64,000 bases of DNA from Paenibacillus whitsoniae (GCF_003955665.1 NZ_RXHU01000045.1:431-64430); one strand, 5' to 3'. Shown: positions 36,300 to 44,788, counted from the stretch's first letter. The notes: generated by a model from the sequence alone, not told the origin. Numbers and translations: made by a program.

Positions 36300-36319
36300 A
36301 AAACCCTTATATATCAAGG
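36300..36319. repeat. Right inverted arm repeat of the island
   Basis: Its reverse complement is CCTTGATATATAAGGGTTTT, 18/20 identical to 25917-25936. It sits 44 bases inside the right 41-bp repeat. Confidence 0.65.
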
Positions 36320-36363
36320 CTTTTTCGGACTATAACAGGCCCTAATAAAAGGACTTCCGCTCT

Positions 36364-36404
36364 TCTCCCATGAGGCGGCTGCGCAAGCAGTCGCCGTTAT
36401 TATT
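36364..36404. repeat. Right 41-bp direct repeat, putative attachment site
   Basis: Exact copy of 25854-25894. Beyond it the sequence returns to GC-rich backbone with the ybjN-like gene. Here the hairpin is followed by GTTATTATTGTTTTT, a good T-tract, so the unoccupied site was probably a transcription terminator. The rest of 36067-36363 holds only the inverted repeats listed here. Confidence 0.8.
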
Positions 36405-36418
36405 GTTTTTAAAAAATA

Positions 36419-36449
36419 AAGGCCCTAATTTAATTAGGACCTCTTTTTT
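36419..36449. terminator. Bidirectional terminator after ybjN-like gene
   Basis: GGCCCTAATT / AATTAGGACC stem (one mismatch) flanked by A- and T-rich runs; on the minus strand it ends the ybjN-like gene. Confidence 0.75.
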
Positions 36450-36906
36450 ATGGACGCATTTCAAGTGCCTCTATGGCTTCAAGGGGAGACTGCTGACCTT
36501 GTATGATACCCTGAATGGCAGGAATGTATCGTCCCATCGTCACGACGTTGGGATAAACCAATTGCTTCAGCAAGCCTGATGTTAAGGACGCTTCCTTGAG
36601 ATCAATGCTGGTTTTAAAACGAATCTCACCGTCGTCCAGATCCAGCTCGAAATTGCCGATGATCAAGCCGAAGTTGGCACGAGTTAAAAATTCGGAAACA
36701 GCCGCCAGTCTTTCCTCAGGTACGTTGTCCGGATAAACCGAATAAAAAATAAACTGCCGCTGCTCCTCACGCGTTTGGGCAAAACAGTTCCACCGGGAGT
36801 TTGCTGCGGTCGAAACCAGTTTAATGACTGTTTGCCCCTCCAAACGGGAATAAGACCAATCTTCCGATTGAAAAAACTCCAATACGCTGCCTAACATTTC
36901 TTCCAT
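36448..36906 (-). CDS. YbjN domain-containing protein
   Basis: 152 residues resembling the YbjN/type III secretion chaperone fold: an N-terminal helix (MEEMLGSVLEFFQSEDW), beta strands (FIFYSVYP, ANFGLIIGNFELDLDDGEIRFKTSID) and a C-terminal helix. YbjN-like proteins are linked to stress responses and chaperone activity. It abuts the right end of the island. Confidence 0.7.
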   Translation of the reverse strand: MEEMLGSVLEFFQSEDWSYSRLEGQTVIKLVSTAANSRWNCFAQTREEQRQFIFYSVYPDNVPEERLAAVSEFLTRANFGLIIGNFELDLDDGEIRFKTSIDLKEASLTSGLLKQLVYPNVVTMGRYIPAIQGIIQGQQSPLEAIEALEMRP

Positions 36907-36963
36907 TTTAGATTCTCCTTTGGGCGGGTCTCAATCGTTCACATTGGTTGTAAGGCTGCAGTC

Positions 36964-38079
36964 CTAGCTTCTACTGAAACTTTTCCCGGCATCCAAATCG
37001 TAATCGGTTCCTTCCCGCATTTTGGACAAATTCAGGTATTTTGAACCAAGAGCGCCACTCGAGAGCGCCGCTATAACTGTGGCATCGGGAATATCATATT
37101 TTTTCTGGAAAGCATTTTTCCAGCTTAACCACAGTGATCTAAAAGAAACTGCCTTCACTTTGTTAGGCTTTGTTGTGTCCCTGGTAAAGAAATAAGAATC
37201 GTTTTGCACATTGGCTGCGTGATTGCGGACGCACTGCCAGCGTGCTCCTTCCCCTGCAATCTTCGTATAGGCATCCAGATTTTTCTCCGCACCGCCTGCG
37301 GTAAGATCAATGATTTTGGCCTTATCTACTTTATCGTGCACATTGCTGAATTTCAGATTCCGGTAATGGCCTTTATCATCCATCTTCCCTGCAGCCTCGG
37401 CGTGCTCCGTACCACTGTCAAACATGGTGGGAACGCTGGCCGTGTCGGCATTTGTACTGTCGTAAATATTTTCGACATAACCCGTCCAGTTTTTAGCGTG
37501 CTGAAAGGAAAGCTCCAGTGTCTCCGTCTTGCCTGCGTGTTTGAACGGAATTTTAACGCCATAAAAGAAGGGATCGACTTTATTTAAGGTATCTTTATTC
37601 AGTTCCTCGCTGGGCTCCGTCCACTTGCTGTTAGAGTCTTTGCCCCATGTTTTCTCAGCGTGATCATCGACGCGTTTACCGACGACAGCATTCATCTCGC
37701 CGGATTTTTTCAACGCCTCCACTTTGCTTGCGGCCTCAGTTGGCGCTTCTGCTGTATAAAAATTTACCACGCGGCCATCCGTAACGAGCGCTCGGGTCCC
37801 GCTGTTTTCCATATTTGTGTTTAATCCCGCTTGTTCCAAATTTTTACGTTGTATGACAGCCGAGCTGCTTTGAGGCGTATTGCGGCTTTCTAAAGGTCCG
37901 TTAGGGGAAGTAGATCTGAATAGCTGCGTCACCGCGCGGTTGCCGTACATTCTCTGAAGTTGTAAAACGCCCGAGGGCGACAAGGAAGGAGCTGCTTCTG
38001 CCGATGGTATAGCAGGCTGCGTGTTTTTCTCCAGTGAACCTGGCTTATGGCGGCTTGGATCATGGGAACGATGCAACAT
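36964..38079 (-). CDS. Probable secreted/injected cargo-like protein with LQRMYGNRAV motif
   Basis: 371 residues, no signal peptide or membrane helix. The N-terminal 90 residues are disordered (Pro/Ser/Gln-rich) and contain VLQLQRMYGNRAVTQLF, the short motif typical of the N-terminus of DUF4157-type proteins and of cargo of extracellular contractile injection systems, followed by SSAVIQRK. The remaining part (about 90-371) is an unrecognised globular domain. GGAGGAAT precedes the ATG. Could be a toxin or enzyme delivered outside the cell; this is inference, and no injection-system genes are in the window. Confidence 0.65.
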   Translation of the reverse strand: MLHRSHDPSRHKPGSLEKNTQPAIPSAEAAPSLSPSGVLQLQRMYGNRAVTQLFRSTSPNGPLESRNTPQSSSAVIQRKNLEQAGLNTNMENSGTRALVTDGRVVNFYTAEAPTEAASKVEALKKSGEMNAVVGKRVDDHAEKTWGKDSNSKWTEPSEELNKDTLNKVDPFFYGVKIPFKHAGKTETLELSFQHAKNWTGYVENIYDSTNADTASVPTMFDSGTEHAEAAGKMDDKGHYRNLKFSNVHDKVDKAKIIDLTAGGAEKNLDAYTKIAGEGARWQCVRNHAANVQNDSYFFTRDTTKPNKVKAVSFRSLWLSWKNAFQKKYDIPDATVIAALSSGALGSKYLNLSKMREGTDYDLDAGKSFSRS

Positions 38080-38141
38080 TATTCCTCCTGTTTCAAAACA
38101 ATTGTGACTTCATTTTACAGGAAAAATCAGGAATGTGGAAG

Positions 38142-38185
38142 TTCAAAAGAAACAGACCGCCCCTTTTCCCAAAGGCCGGCGGTCT
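38142..38185 (-). terminator. Rho-independent terminator after stalk lipoprotein gene
   Basis: AGACCGCC / GGCGGTCT stem followed by GTTTCTTTTG on the minus strand. Confidence 0.75.
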
Positions 38186-38233
38186 ATCCTCATTCAACCC
38201 TATTCAAGCCACCGCCCCTGCGACGGCCAGCTC

Positions 38234-39838
38234 CTACTCCCGCGTAATACTCACACTATGCGTATTCCCGTCAAACTCCACCTTGCCTCCCAACTGCTCG
38301 GCGATAAAGCGGAGCGGCACGAAGGTAGCGCCGTTCTTCAAAATCGCCGGGCTGTCCAACGGAACGTTAACGCCATTCACTTTGGCTGTATTCGCATTCA
38401 GCGTCAGCACGATCTTTTTCTCACTCAGCGCGTCATTAATCGTAATCTGACTAGCGTCTTCATCCCATGTCACTTCCGCGCCCAACTGCTCCGCTAGGTA
38501 TCGCGCCGATACCATCGTTACGCCAGCGTCGTCAATGAAAGGATGACTTGAATCCCAAGGATGATAGACTTCTCCTTCTTGATTCAGTATCAACGTCATA
38601 TCCTTCTTCGCGACTTTCAGATCGTTCCGAAGCAGCTTGTACAGCGTGGAATCCTTCTTGACCGAACTCAGCAGCGCAGCTGCTTTGCGACCGCCCGACA
38701 AGTCTTTCAATTCAATCGTCCCGCCAGAGACGTCAAGCGTTTCCGCTTTTACCGGCTTGTTGATATTCCAAATTTCCTTGGTATACGCCAGTTTCACGGC
38801 GCTGACACCGGAGCTCTCATCCACAATCGGCAGAGTGAGATCAGCATTTATTTTACGAATCTGTTTATCTTGATCCACATACAAATCTGCTTGCAGCACC
38901 GTCTGATCGCTCAGCAAAGCTTTCATTTGGGGCTCTGAGACCGCAGAGACTGAGTTCGCTATCGTCTCATCCCAATTGTCGAGCTGCGTCTTCACGAGTT
39001 GCTGAAGTGTTGTGTACAAGAATTCAACCGCCAGGGTTTTATTATTCATATAAGCCATCATGAGGTCATTGTATTGGGAAGGCGCCGCGCTGTCCTTCGA
39101 TGCCGCTTGCATCGATTCCTTGATCACCGGCATCAGAATGTCGTAAAGTTGACCGAGCAAATCCTTCAACCCTTTTTCATCCGCTACCATATTGGTCAAA
39201 AAGGCTTTAACGAGCGGAAGAAGCTCGCTTCCCTTGATTTCGATATGCGCTTTCTTCAGCGAAAGCGTTTCGTTATTTATCGTGTCTGTCACAGAAGAGA
39301 CGGAAATATGCTCAGGGTTCGGAAGGTTGCCAATAACGAATTTCAATACAACCGGCACAAGGTCATTCATTTTGCCCATAAGTTCTTTTTGCAAAGCGGT
39401 TGTCTCGGAAGAAGGAAACGCAGCAGCGCCTCCAATACCATTCATAAGATCCATCGAGAACGGCTTCTTAGCTCCTTCCACTTGCAGCGTCAAGTTTGTA
39501 CCGCTCATCGCCACTTGAAAAGGGATCGTGCCGCGGCCGTACACTAAAGCGCCATCAACGAACATGTGCTGCTTATCCTGCACGTTTACGCTGCGGAATT
39601 CCAGCTTGGCATGATTCAGCATATCGAAGGCTTGCTTATCTTCTGGGGATAAGGTACTCGTACTGCCAGGTACAAGCTCCAGTTCAAGGGAACCCTTGGA
39701 CGATGCGGATTGCAGTGTCGCATTGTTTATTAGCGCCTGTCCGATGTCGAGGCCCTGAATCGTTTGGCAGCCCGTGAGCACCATCAGCATGGCCGCCATC
39801 ATGGCGGAGAGCCACCACGTCATTTTCTTTCTTGCCAT
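38234..39838 (-). CDS. Lipoprotein with C-terminal stalk (copper amine oxidase N-like) domain
   Basis: 534 residues. Lipoprotein signal with lipobox LTGC (Cys at about 23). Residues 25-400 form an unrecognised extracellular domain. Residues 415-534 are the non-catalytic stalk module (HPFIDDAGVTMVSARYLAEQ, then TFVPLRFIAEQLGGKVEFDG). Likely a surface-anchored protein involved in envelope interactions. GAGGAG lies upstream of the ATG. Confidence 0.85.
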   Translation of the reverse strand: MARKKMTWWLSAMMAAMLMVLTGCQTIQGLDIGQALINNATLQSASSKGSLELELVPGSTSTLSPEDKQAFDMLNHAKLEFRSVNVQDKQHMFVDGALVYGRGTIPFQVAMSGTNLTLQVEGAKKPFSMDLMNGIGGAAAFPSSETTALQKELMGKMNDLVPVVLKFVIGNLPNPEHISVSSVTDTINNETLSLKKAHIEIKGSELLPLVKAFLTNMVADEKGLKDLLGQLYDILMPVIKESMQAASKDSAAPSQYNDLMMAYMNNKTLAVEFLYTTLQQLVKTQLDNWDETIANSVSAVSEPQMKALLSDQTVLQADLYVDQDKQIRKINADLTLPIVDESSGVSAVKLAYTKEIWNINKPVKAETLDVSGGTIELKDLSGGRKAAALLSSVKKDSTLYKLLRNDLKVAKKDMTLILNQEGEVYHPWDSSHPFIDDAGVTMVSARYLAEQLGAEVTWDEDASQITINDALSEKKIVLTLNANTAKVNGVNVPLDSPAILKNGATFVPLRFIAEQLGGKVEFDGNTHSVSITRE

Positions 39839-39869
39839 CTACGAATCTACTCCTCTAATTATAGATTGG

Positions 39870-39886
39870 CTAGTATATATTACTAG
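39870..39886. promoter_or_regulatory. Perfect palindrome upstream of the stalk lipoprotein
   Basis: CTAGTATATATTACTAG: the outer six bases on each side are exact inverse complements around a five-base AT core. It lies 32 bases upstream of the lipoprotein start, where an operator would be, and includes TATACT on the minus strand. The rest of 39887-40125 holds only a 35-codon frame without a ribosome site. Confidence 0.45.
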
Positions 39887-40125
39887 ACATGATAGATATA
39901 CGCGCAGATGAAGCAAAAGATGCGGAAATTGCATGAAAAGTTGAAAATACTGGAATTGAAGCTCGAGTGCCAGTTGAGAGAACCTTTGTCGGATGCAGCG
40001 CTTATTTTTGGATAACCCATGATTTTTGGGGATAACTTAATACAGAAGTCTCAAAGTTGTCCATCGATGAGGACGTTTTAATCATTCCTTATCATCATAA
40101 CCGCTAATTGTGGAGGCTGCTTTCC

Positions 40126-40644
40126 ATGCTCCTGGAACGAACTGTACTCGTGATGTGCTGGGCCTTCGCCATCTTGCTGATTTGCTTTACGACACCGCAA
40201 GGCAAAGGCCGTGACGCCATACTGATTTTTTTATTCAAACAACTTATGACTTGGATATTTGGCATTCTGGTTGTTCAGTTTGGCCTGATCAATTATCCTG
40301 TTCGAGAATTTCCGAATGCTACGAATACAAGCTTCTCGTTCGAATATTTCATTTATCCGGCCACGTGTGTTACGTTCGTACTCCGTTTCCCCGAGGAGAA
40401 AAGCCGGCTTCACCAAATCGGTTGGTACCTCTTCTTCCCGACCTGGATGACGATCTTGGAGGTTCTCATTCAAAAATATACGGCCTTGATCGACTATATC
40501 CACTGGTCCTGGTACTGGACGTGGATTACGTTGCTGGTTACATTCTTCATCTCTCACCGTTTCTATCTATGGTATACGAAACATAGCAGTGTCACGATCG
40601 GCCCCGATGCCTCGCAGAGTCCGCCTAAAAAATCAAAGGGCTGA
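40126..40644 (+). CDS. CBO0543-family membrane protein
   Basis: 172 residues with four or five membrane helices: about 5-22, 34-52, 68-86, 100-118 and 128-145. FPNATNTSFSFEYFIYPATC is characteristic of the CBO0543 family, common in Bacillales and of unknown function. The start at 40126 follows GTGGAGG by nine bases; the upstream TTG contained in the frame lies before that SD. Confidence 0.8.
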   Translation: MLLERTVLVMCWAFAILLICFTTPQGKGRDAILIFLFKQLMTWIFGILVVQFGLINYPVREFPNATNTSFSFEYFIYPATCVTFVLRFPEEKSRLHQIGWYLFFPTWMTILEVLIQKYTALIDYIHWSWYWTWITLLVTFFISHRFYLWYTKHSSVTIGPDASQSPPKKSKG

Positions 40645-40673
40645 ACAGATCACCGTCTGCTCAACCCTTTTTG
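40635..40673. terminator. Bidirectional terminator
   Basis: AAAGGG(C)TGA..CAGA pairs with TCTG..TCA(A)CCCTTT; shared by the convergent genes. Confidence 0.8.
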
Positions 40674-40677
40674 ACTG

Positions 40678-42384
40678 TTATACGTCTCCGAATCCTAGAA
40701 CTTCCTTCCCGGCCGTTAGATGGGGCGGCTTTACTTCACGCGCCTCTGGCCGCGTCTGGCCATATAGACGGGAGTAAATGTGCTCGATTTCCTCGCCGGT
40801 CAAATCACCGCGGCTGAGCAGTTCTTCCGCAATCGCATGAACAAAGTCGGAATGCTCCGTGACAAGCTTTTTTACTTCGTTCATTTGGTGCTTGAGCAGT
40901 TCGTTGATTTGAGGACGAAGCGCTTTTAGCCCTTCCGACTTGGAACCGAAGGCCAACCAACTGAACAGTTCTTCGCCCATCCCGACCATCCCGATGTACG
41001 CACCGGCAATTTCGGTGGCATGCTGCAAATCGGAGGTGACGCCGTTTAATTTTTTCCCTAAAAATAGTTCTTCCACAGCACGCGCCGCAAGGCATACTTG
41101 AATTTCCGCCAGCATCTCGCTGTCGCTTCGATTGTAGCGCTCGTGCGTAGGCTTGGTCGCTGCCAGACCCAGTGCGCCGCCGCGGCGGATAATCGTCACT
41201 TTCCATACGCGGTCATGCGGCTTGAGCAAATATTGCGCCACGGCATGGCCGGCTTCGTGATAAGCGACGTTGCGCTTCTCGTCGTCCCGCATGGAGCGCA
41301 GCGGCTGCTTCAGCCCCCACTCATACGTTTCCATCGCCGCGCGGAAGTCTTCGTAGCTGGCGACCTGACCGCCTCGCTGATGCGCGATGACAAGCGATTC
41401 ATTCACAATATGCTTAATTTGCGCAGGGCTGTAGCCTACGGTGTCAAGCGCGGCTTTTTCAGCCGTCAAGGACGCGTCGGTCCGCACTTTGCGCAAATAG
41501 TATTGGAAGACGTCCACACGGCCGTCATAATCCGGCGTATCCACCCACAGCTGTCTGTCGAAGCGGCCGGGTCTGAGCAAAGCTTGATCAAGCACATCGG
41601 GCAGGTTGGTCGCGGCAACCGTCAACACCGCAGGGCGTTCCGCTTTTTTGCGTCGAAGTCCCAAGGAACGAAGCAGTTTGGCGATTTTGGAATTATCAAT
41701 GTTCGGAGGATCCATCTGCAGCAGTAACTCGTTAAGAAGCCCGGTGCCGCCACCCATCCCCATCATACCGCCCATTGCGCCCATACCGCCTCCGCCTGCA
41801 CGGCTCATCCCGATCGCATCAATCTCATCGATAAAAATAATACATGCCCCGTATACTTTCGCTAACTTTCGGGACTTCCGGTACAGCCCCATGACCTTCA
41901 TGTTCCCTACGCCAAAAAACATGTTTTGAAAGCTCGGTGCTGAGGCGTAAGCAAACGGGACTTGCGCTTCGTTGGCGATAACCTGTGCTAAGTAGGATTT
42001 CCCTGTTCCCGGAGGACCGCAAAGCAATAGGCCGCGGATTGCTTCACCGCCCATTTCTTTAAATTCTTTTACGCCTTTAAGCAGTGTGACAATCCGTTTG
42101 GCGTTCTCAACAATCTCCGGATTGCCTCGATAGTCGTCCCACGTGGCCCCGGTTTCCCCGGGCAGGATCCAGTATGTTCGCCCTCTGGCCAGGAACCAGA
42201 ACAGCGCGACGAACTGAATGATCATGAACATCATCGCGAAGAGCAGTTGCAGCGCTAGACTGGCAAGCGTTAAAGCGATATTCCAGGCCGTTGGCCCGCC
42301 TTGCCACAACACTCCACCGATGATCGCGAGGAAAACGAGCCATAGGATGAATTTTCGCCACTTGATCCACTGATATCTCCTCAT
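40678..42384 (-). CDS. FtsH-like AAA+ membrane metalloprotease
   Basis: About 568 residues. Two N-terminal membrane helices (about 12-30 and 40-65) separated by only a few residues, unlike true FtsH, which has a large extracellular loop. AAA+ domain: GPPGTGKS, Walker B IIFIDEIDAIG, then a Gly/Met-rich insertion (AGGGGMGAMGGMMGMGGG) at the pore-loop side, AATNLPDVLDQALLRPGRFDR. Protease domain: zinc motif HEAGH (YHEAGHAVAQYL), third ligand likely the Asp in TSDLQHATEIA. The chromosomal ftsH proper should be elsewhere, so this is a paralogue. Start 42384 is preceded by AAAGGAAG at nine bases. Substrate unknown. Confidence 0.85.
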   Translation of the reverse strand: MRRYQWIKWRKFILWLVFLAIIGGVLWQGGPTAWNIALTLASLALQLLFAMMFMIIQFVALFWFLARGRTYWILPGETGATWDDYRGNPEIVENAKRIVTLLKGVKEFKEMGGEAIRGLLLCGPPGTGKSYLAQVIANEAQVPFAYASAPSFQNMFFGVGNMKVMGLYRKSRKLAKVYGACIIFIDEIDAIGMSRAGGGGMGAMGGMMGMGGGTGLLNELLLQMDPPNIDNSKIAKLLRSLGLRRKKAERPAVLTVAATNLPDVLDQALLRPGRFDRQLWVDTPDYDGRVDVFQYYLRKVRTDASLTAEKAALDTVGYSPAQIKHIVNESLVIAHQRGGQVASYEDFRAAMETYEWGLKQPLRSMRDDEKRNVAYHEAGHAVAQYLLKPHDRVWKVTIIRRGGALGLAATKPTHERYNRSDSEMLAEIQVCLAARAVEELFLGKKLNGVTSDLQHATEIAGAYIGMVGMGEELFSWLAFGSKSEGLKALRPQINELLKHQMNEVKKLVTEHSDFVHAIAEELLSRGDLTGEEIEHIYSRLYGQTRPEAREVKPPHLTAGKEVLGFGDV

Positions 42385-42429
42385 GGCCACACACTTCCTT
42401 TAGTCAGATTATTTTATTCTATGAAAACA

Positions 42430-42455
42430 TCCGGCCCTCCATGAAGGAAGGCCGC
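42430..42455 (-). terminator. Possible weak terminator upstream of the protease gene
   Basis: GGCCTTCC / GGAGGGCC stem on the minus strand followed by GGATGTTTTC; a poor T-tract, perhaps partial read-through into the protease. Confidence 0.4.
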
Positions 42456-42464
42456 CATATTATT

Positions 42465-42755
42465 TTAATTGAATTTTTTGATAATGTCTCGAACAAACTT
42501 AAAAATTACTGCTATTCCGGCTATAAAGAAGAATACGACCAACGTCCATTTCGTCGGGTCGGCCGGAACAAAGGATACAATGATGTCCAGCGGCAAGATA
42601 TAGTAGAGGACATCTTTCAAATAATCGAGGACGAACGTAAGATCGAAAGCTCCTTTCCAAAAAGATTGGAAAAAAGCGATTAAGAAGTCAACCATCATCA
42701 ATCCGAAGATTCCCCAAAGCGTGTAGAGCATCCAATCTGCGAGGGTAACCGCCAT
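42465..42755 (-). CDS. Small membrane protein upstream of FtsH-like protease
   Basis: 96 residues, not recognised. Hydrophobic segments at about 6-28, 45-60 and 70-90; ends with a Lys-rich tail. AAGGTGGTG lies seven bases before the ATG. Eighty bases upstream of the protease in the same direction, so it could be a partner or substrate. Confidence 0.65.
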   Translation of the reverse strand: MAVTLADWMLYTLWGIFGLMMVDFLIAFFQSFWKGAFDLTFVLDYLKDVLYYILPLDIIVSFVPADPTKWTLVVFFFIAGIAVIFKFVRDIIKKFN

Positions 42756-42877
42756 TTGTCATCACCACCTTGCTACATACTATGCTAGGCCTAATGACAT
42801 GTGATGACGCTAACGATTACAACTGCGTTACATTCATGTAAGGGGTTGCGTCGTATAAATCATATTTCAACGTTCGC

Positions 42878-42926
42878 TTGAAGATTCCTTCTTTGATGTG
42901 GTATGATTTCAACGAACATACATTCC
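42878..42926 (+). promoter_or_regulatory. Sigma-A promoter with overlapping LexA-like box
   Basis: TTGAAG (42878-42883), 18 bases, TATGAT (42902-42907), followed directly by CGAACATACATTCC (42913-42926), which differs from the LexA consensus only at one position (A for G). The same ATTC variant occurs in the two boxes at 51110-51151. Confidence 0.6.
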
Positions 42927-42968
42927 TATCATTTCACAACCTCATCAGTCAGAAAAGAAGGTAGCTGC

Positions 42969-43145
42969 ATGAACGACAAACCAGTATTTGAGCATTTGCG
43001 CGATAAGTATGCGGATGAAGATCGGGCCAAGCTTCTGATGCTGCAATTGCGCACGTTGATGGAACAGAAGAAAAAGAAGAAATGGTATCACAAGCTCAAA
43101 TCTTCACCGAAAACGAAACCCATCTCCTGGCAGGATCCTTCTTAA
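42969..43145 (+). CDS. Small basic protein, possibly SOS-controlled
   Basis: 58 residues (MNDKPVFEHLRDKYADEDR ... KKKKKWYHKLKS). Charged helix then a Lys-rich patch; no membrane helix. GAAGG lies seven bases before the ATG. The promoter upstream carries a LexA-like box. Not recognised; resemblance to SOS division inhibitors (YneA type) is not supported because LysM and membrane parts are absent. Confidence 0.6.
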   Translation: MNDKPVFEHLRDKYADEDRAKLLMLQLRTLMEQKKKKKWYHKLKSSPKTKPISWQDPS

Positions 43146-43149
43146 CTTC

Positions 43150-43203
43150 TTTCAAAAAAGGCCCTTCCTGCAGACAGCAGCCTGCGGGAAAAGCCTTCTT
43201 CGG
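43150..43203. terminator. Hairpin terminator between convergent genes
   Basis: AAGGC..TTCC.GCAG pairs with TGC.GGAA..GCCTT; precedes the stop of the minus-strand gene at 43208. Confidence 0.5.
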
Positions 43204-43207
43204 ATGT

Positions 43208-43486
43208 CTATCCGTTTTTTCTCTTCCTGGAATAATACAGGACACCGAAATAATGTGCACCCGTAAACAAGGTCAGCAAACCAAAGAACAGCAGGAAGCC
43301 CCCTTGACGGTCGCGGAAAAACAACTGCACGACAAATAGCGCGAGAGAAATCTCACTCCATAGCAGCGTTCTTTTTTTCAATTGGGTCAAATCGGCTGTC
43401 GATTTGCTAATTTTGCGAAGATTCATGTACGTAAGCCCCGCGAGGACGATGACGCCAACAATAATGACAAGAATATAGCCTGACAA
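43208..43486 (-). CDS. Hypothetical two-helix membrane protein
   Basis: 92 residues. The start TTG at 43486 is favoured: GGGGGAG lies five bases upstream, giving MSGYILVIIVGVIVLAGLTYM; the longer open frame has no ribosome site. Hydrophobic segments at about 2-20 and 45-80 (the second may be two helices). Ends in Arg/Lys. Not recognised. Confidence 0.65.
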   Translation of the reverse strand: MSGYILVIIVGVIVLAGLTYMNLRKISKSTADLTQLKKRTLLWSEISLALFVVQLFFRDRQGGFLLFFGLLTLFTGAHYFGVLYYSRKRKNG

Positions 43487-43728
43487 TGCGACTCCCCCTA
43501 TTCCGATATTGCCATCTTTTTTTCTTACATAGACACTATCTATTAAGATACATGGAAGCGGGGCGGATGTCCATTGAAATTGGCACCTGTCCCCCTCGTA
43601 GATGACGGCTAATCTTTGAAAATAACCTTCCATGACTGAGCAGCCTTATATTTCCGCTTTCCGATCTGGATAAGAGCTCTCTTCCTGACAAAACCTAGAG
43701 CATATTCATAATGCTCGGAGGGATTGTT

Positions 43729-44775
43729 ATGGTCAAGCAGCTTTGGTTCGTTGCCGCCAGTTGTCTGCTCATGTCAGGCTGCGGCGTTTCAAGTTCACAA
43801 CCCTTTCAAGACCAGGGATCGTCCCTGTCGTCATTCCCACCTGCCAAGGATGTCGCCATTCAGTCAGCTCGCAGCAAGCTCGCTGATGACGTCCCACCTT
43901 CCACAACGATGCCACAATCTCTAGTGGTGACGCCTGCGCCGCAGTCTGTGGCGACACCGGCTGCAACTATACCGCCCCGCCCAACGCCGACGCCTGTGCC
44001 GAAGGCCAGTGTGCAGCCGAAGGCAAGCACAAAGCGCACTGCTCAAACAAGCGAATCTGCCAAGCGGCCATCAGTACCCGTTCAGAAAAACCAGGGACAT
44101 GCTCGGATTCAGAAGAAGCTTACGCTCTCCCAGCTTGTCGCTAAATATCCGGACACCTTCAAGCTCCGCGGCTCCGGTCTGGAGAAGAAGATCGCACTCA
44201 CGTTTGATGACGGTCCTGACACACGATTCACGCCGAAAGTGTTGGATGTGCTGAAATCGCATCAGGTTAAAGCGACTTTCTTTGTCCTCGGTTCTCTCGC
44301 TAATACGCACCCGGATGTGATTAAACGGATTGCGCAAGAAGGCCACGTCATTGGCAATCATTCTTTCAGCCACGCCAATTTGCCGAAGTTGTCCGTAAAT
44401 CAATTTCAAAATCAAATCGTTCATACGGAGAACGTTTTACAAGGCTTAATCGGCTATGCCCCGAAGCTGGTAAGACCTCCTTATGGAGCTATTAATGAAG
44501 AGCAAGTACGATGGATTGCGGACCATCATTACCTGATCGTGAACTGGAACGTGGATTCACTGGATTGGAAATCGCTGAGCGCAGCGCAGGTGCTGCAGAA
44601 CGTTCTTCATCAGACGCGACCTGGCTCCATCATCCTACAGCATTCGGGCGGAGCTGAATCGCAAGATTTGTCAGGGACGGTTCAAGCCTTAAGTCCACTC
44701 ATTACAAAGCTGAAAGCTGCCGGTTATACATTTGTAACAGTACCTGAGCTGCTGCATGTGGAGAAAAGCAAGTGA
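43729..44775 (+). CDS. Polysaccharide deacetylase lipoprotein
   Basis: 348 residues. Lipoprotein signal MVKQLWFVAASCLLMSGC, a Pro/Thr/Ala-rich spacer to about residue 110, then a NodB-type deacetylase: TFDDGPD (metal Asp), HSFSHANLP (zinc His), RPPYG, and LQHSGG near the end. Likely trims N-acetyl groups from peptidoglycan or another wall polymer outside the membrane. GGAGGG precedes the ATG at 43729. Confidence 0.92.
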   Translation: MVKQLWFVAASCLLMSGCGVSSSQPFQDQGSSLSSFPPAKDVAIQSARSKLADDVPPSTTMPQSLVVTPAPQSVATPAATIPPRPTPTPVPKASVQPKASTKRTAQTSESAKRPSVPVQKNQGHARIQKKLTLSQLVAKYPDTFKLRGSGLEKKIALTFDDGPDTRFTPKVLDVLKSHQVKATFFVLGSLANTHPDVIKRIAQEGHVIGNHSFSHANLPKLSVNQFQNQIVHTENVLQGLIGYAPKLVRPPYGAINEEQVRWIADHHYLIVNWNVDSLDWKSLSAAQVLQNVLHQTRPGSIILQHSGGAESQDLSGTVQALSPLITKLKAAGYTFVTVPELLHVEKSK

Positions 44776-44788
44776 AATCCGTATATAA

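Noticed and set aside
39909-40016. 35-codon plus-strand frame (Lys/Leu-rich)
   Set aside because: No ribosome site or promoter; too short to support.
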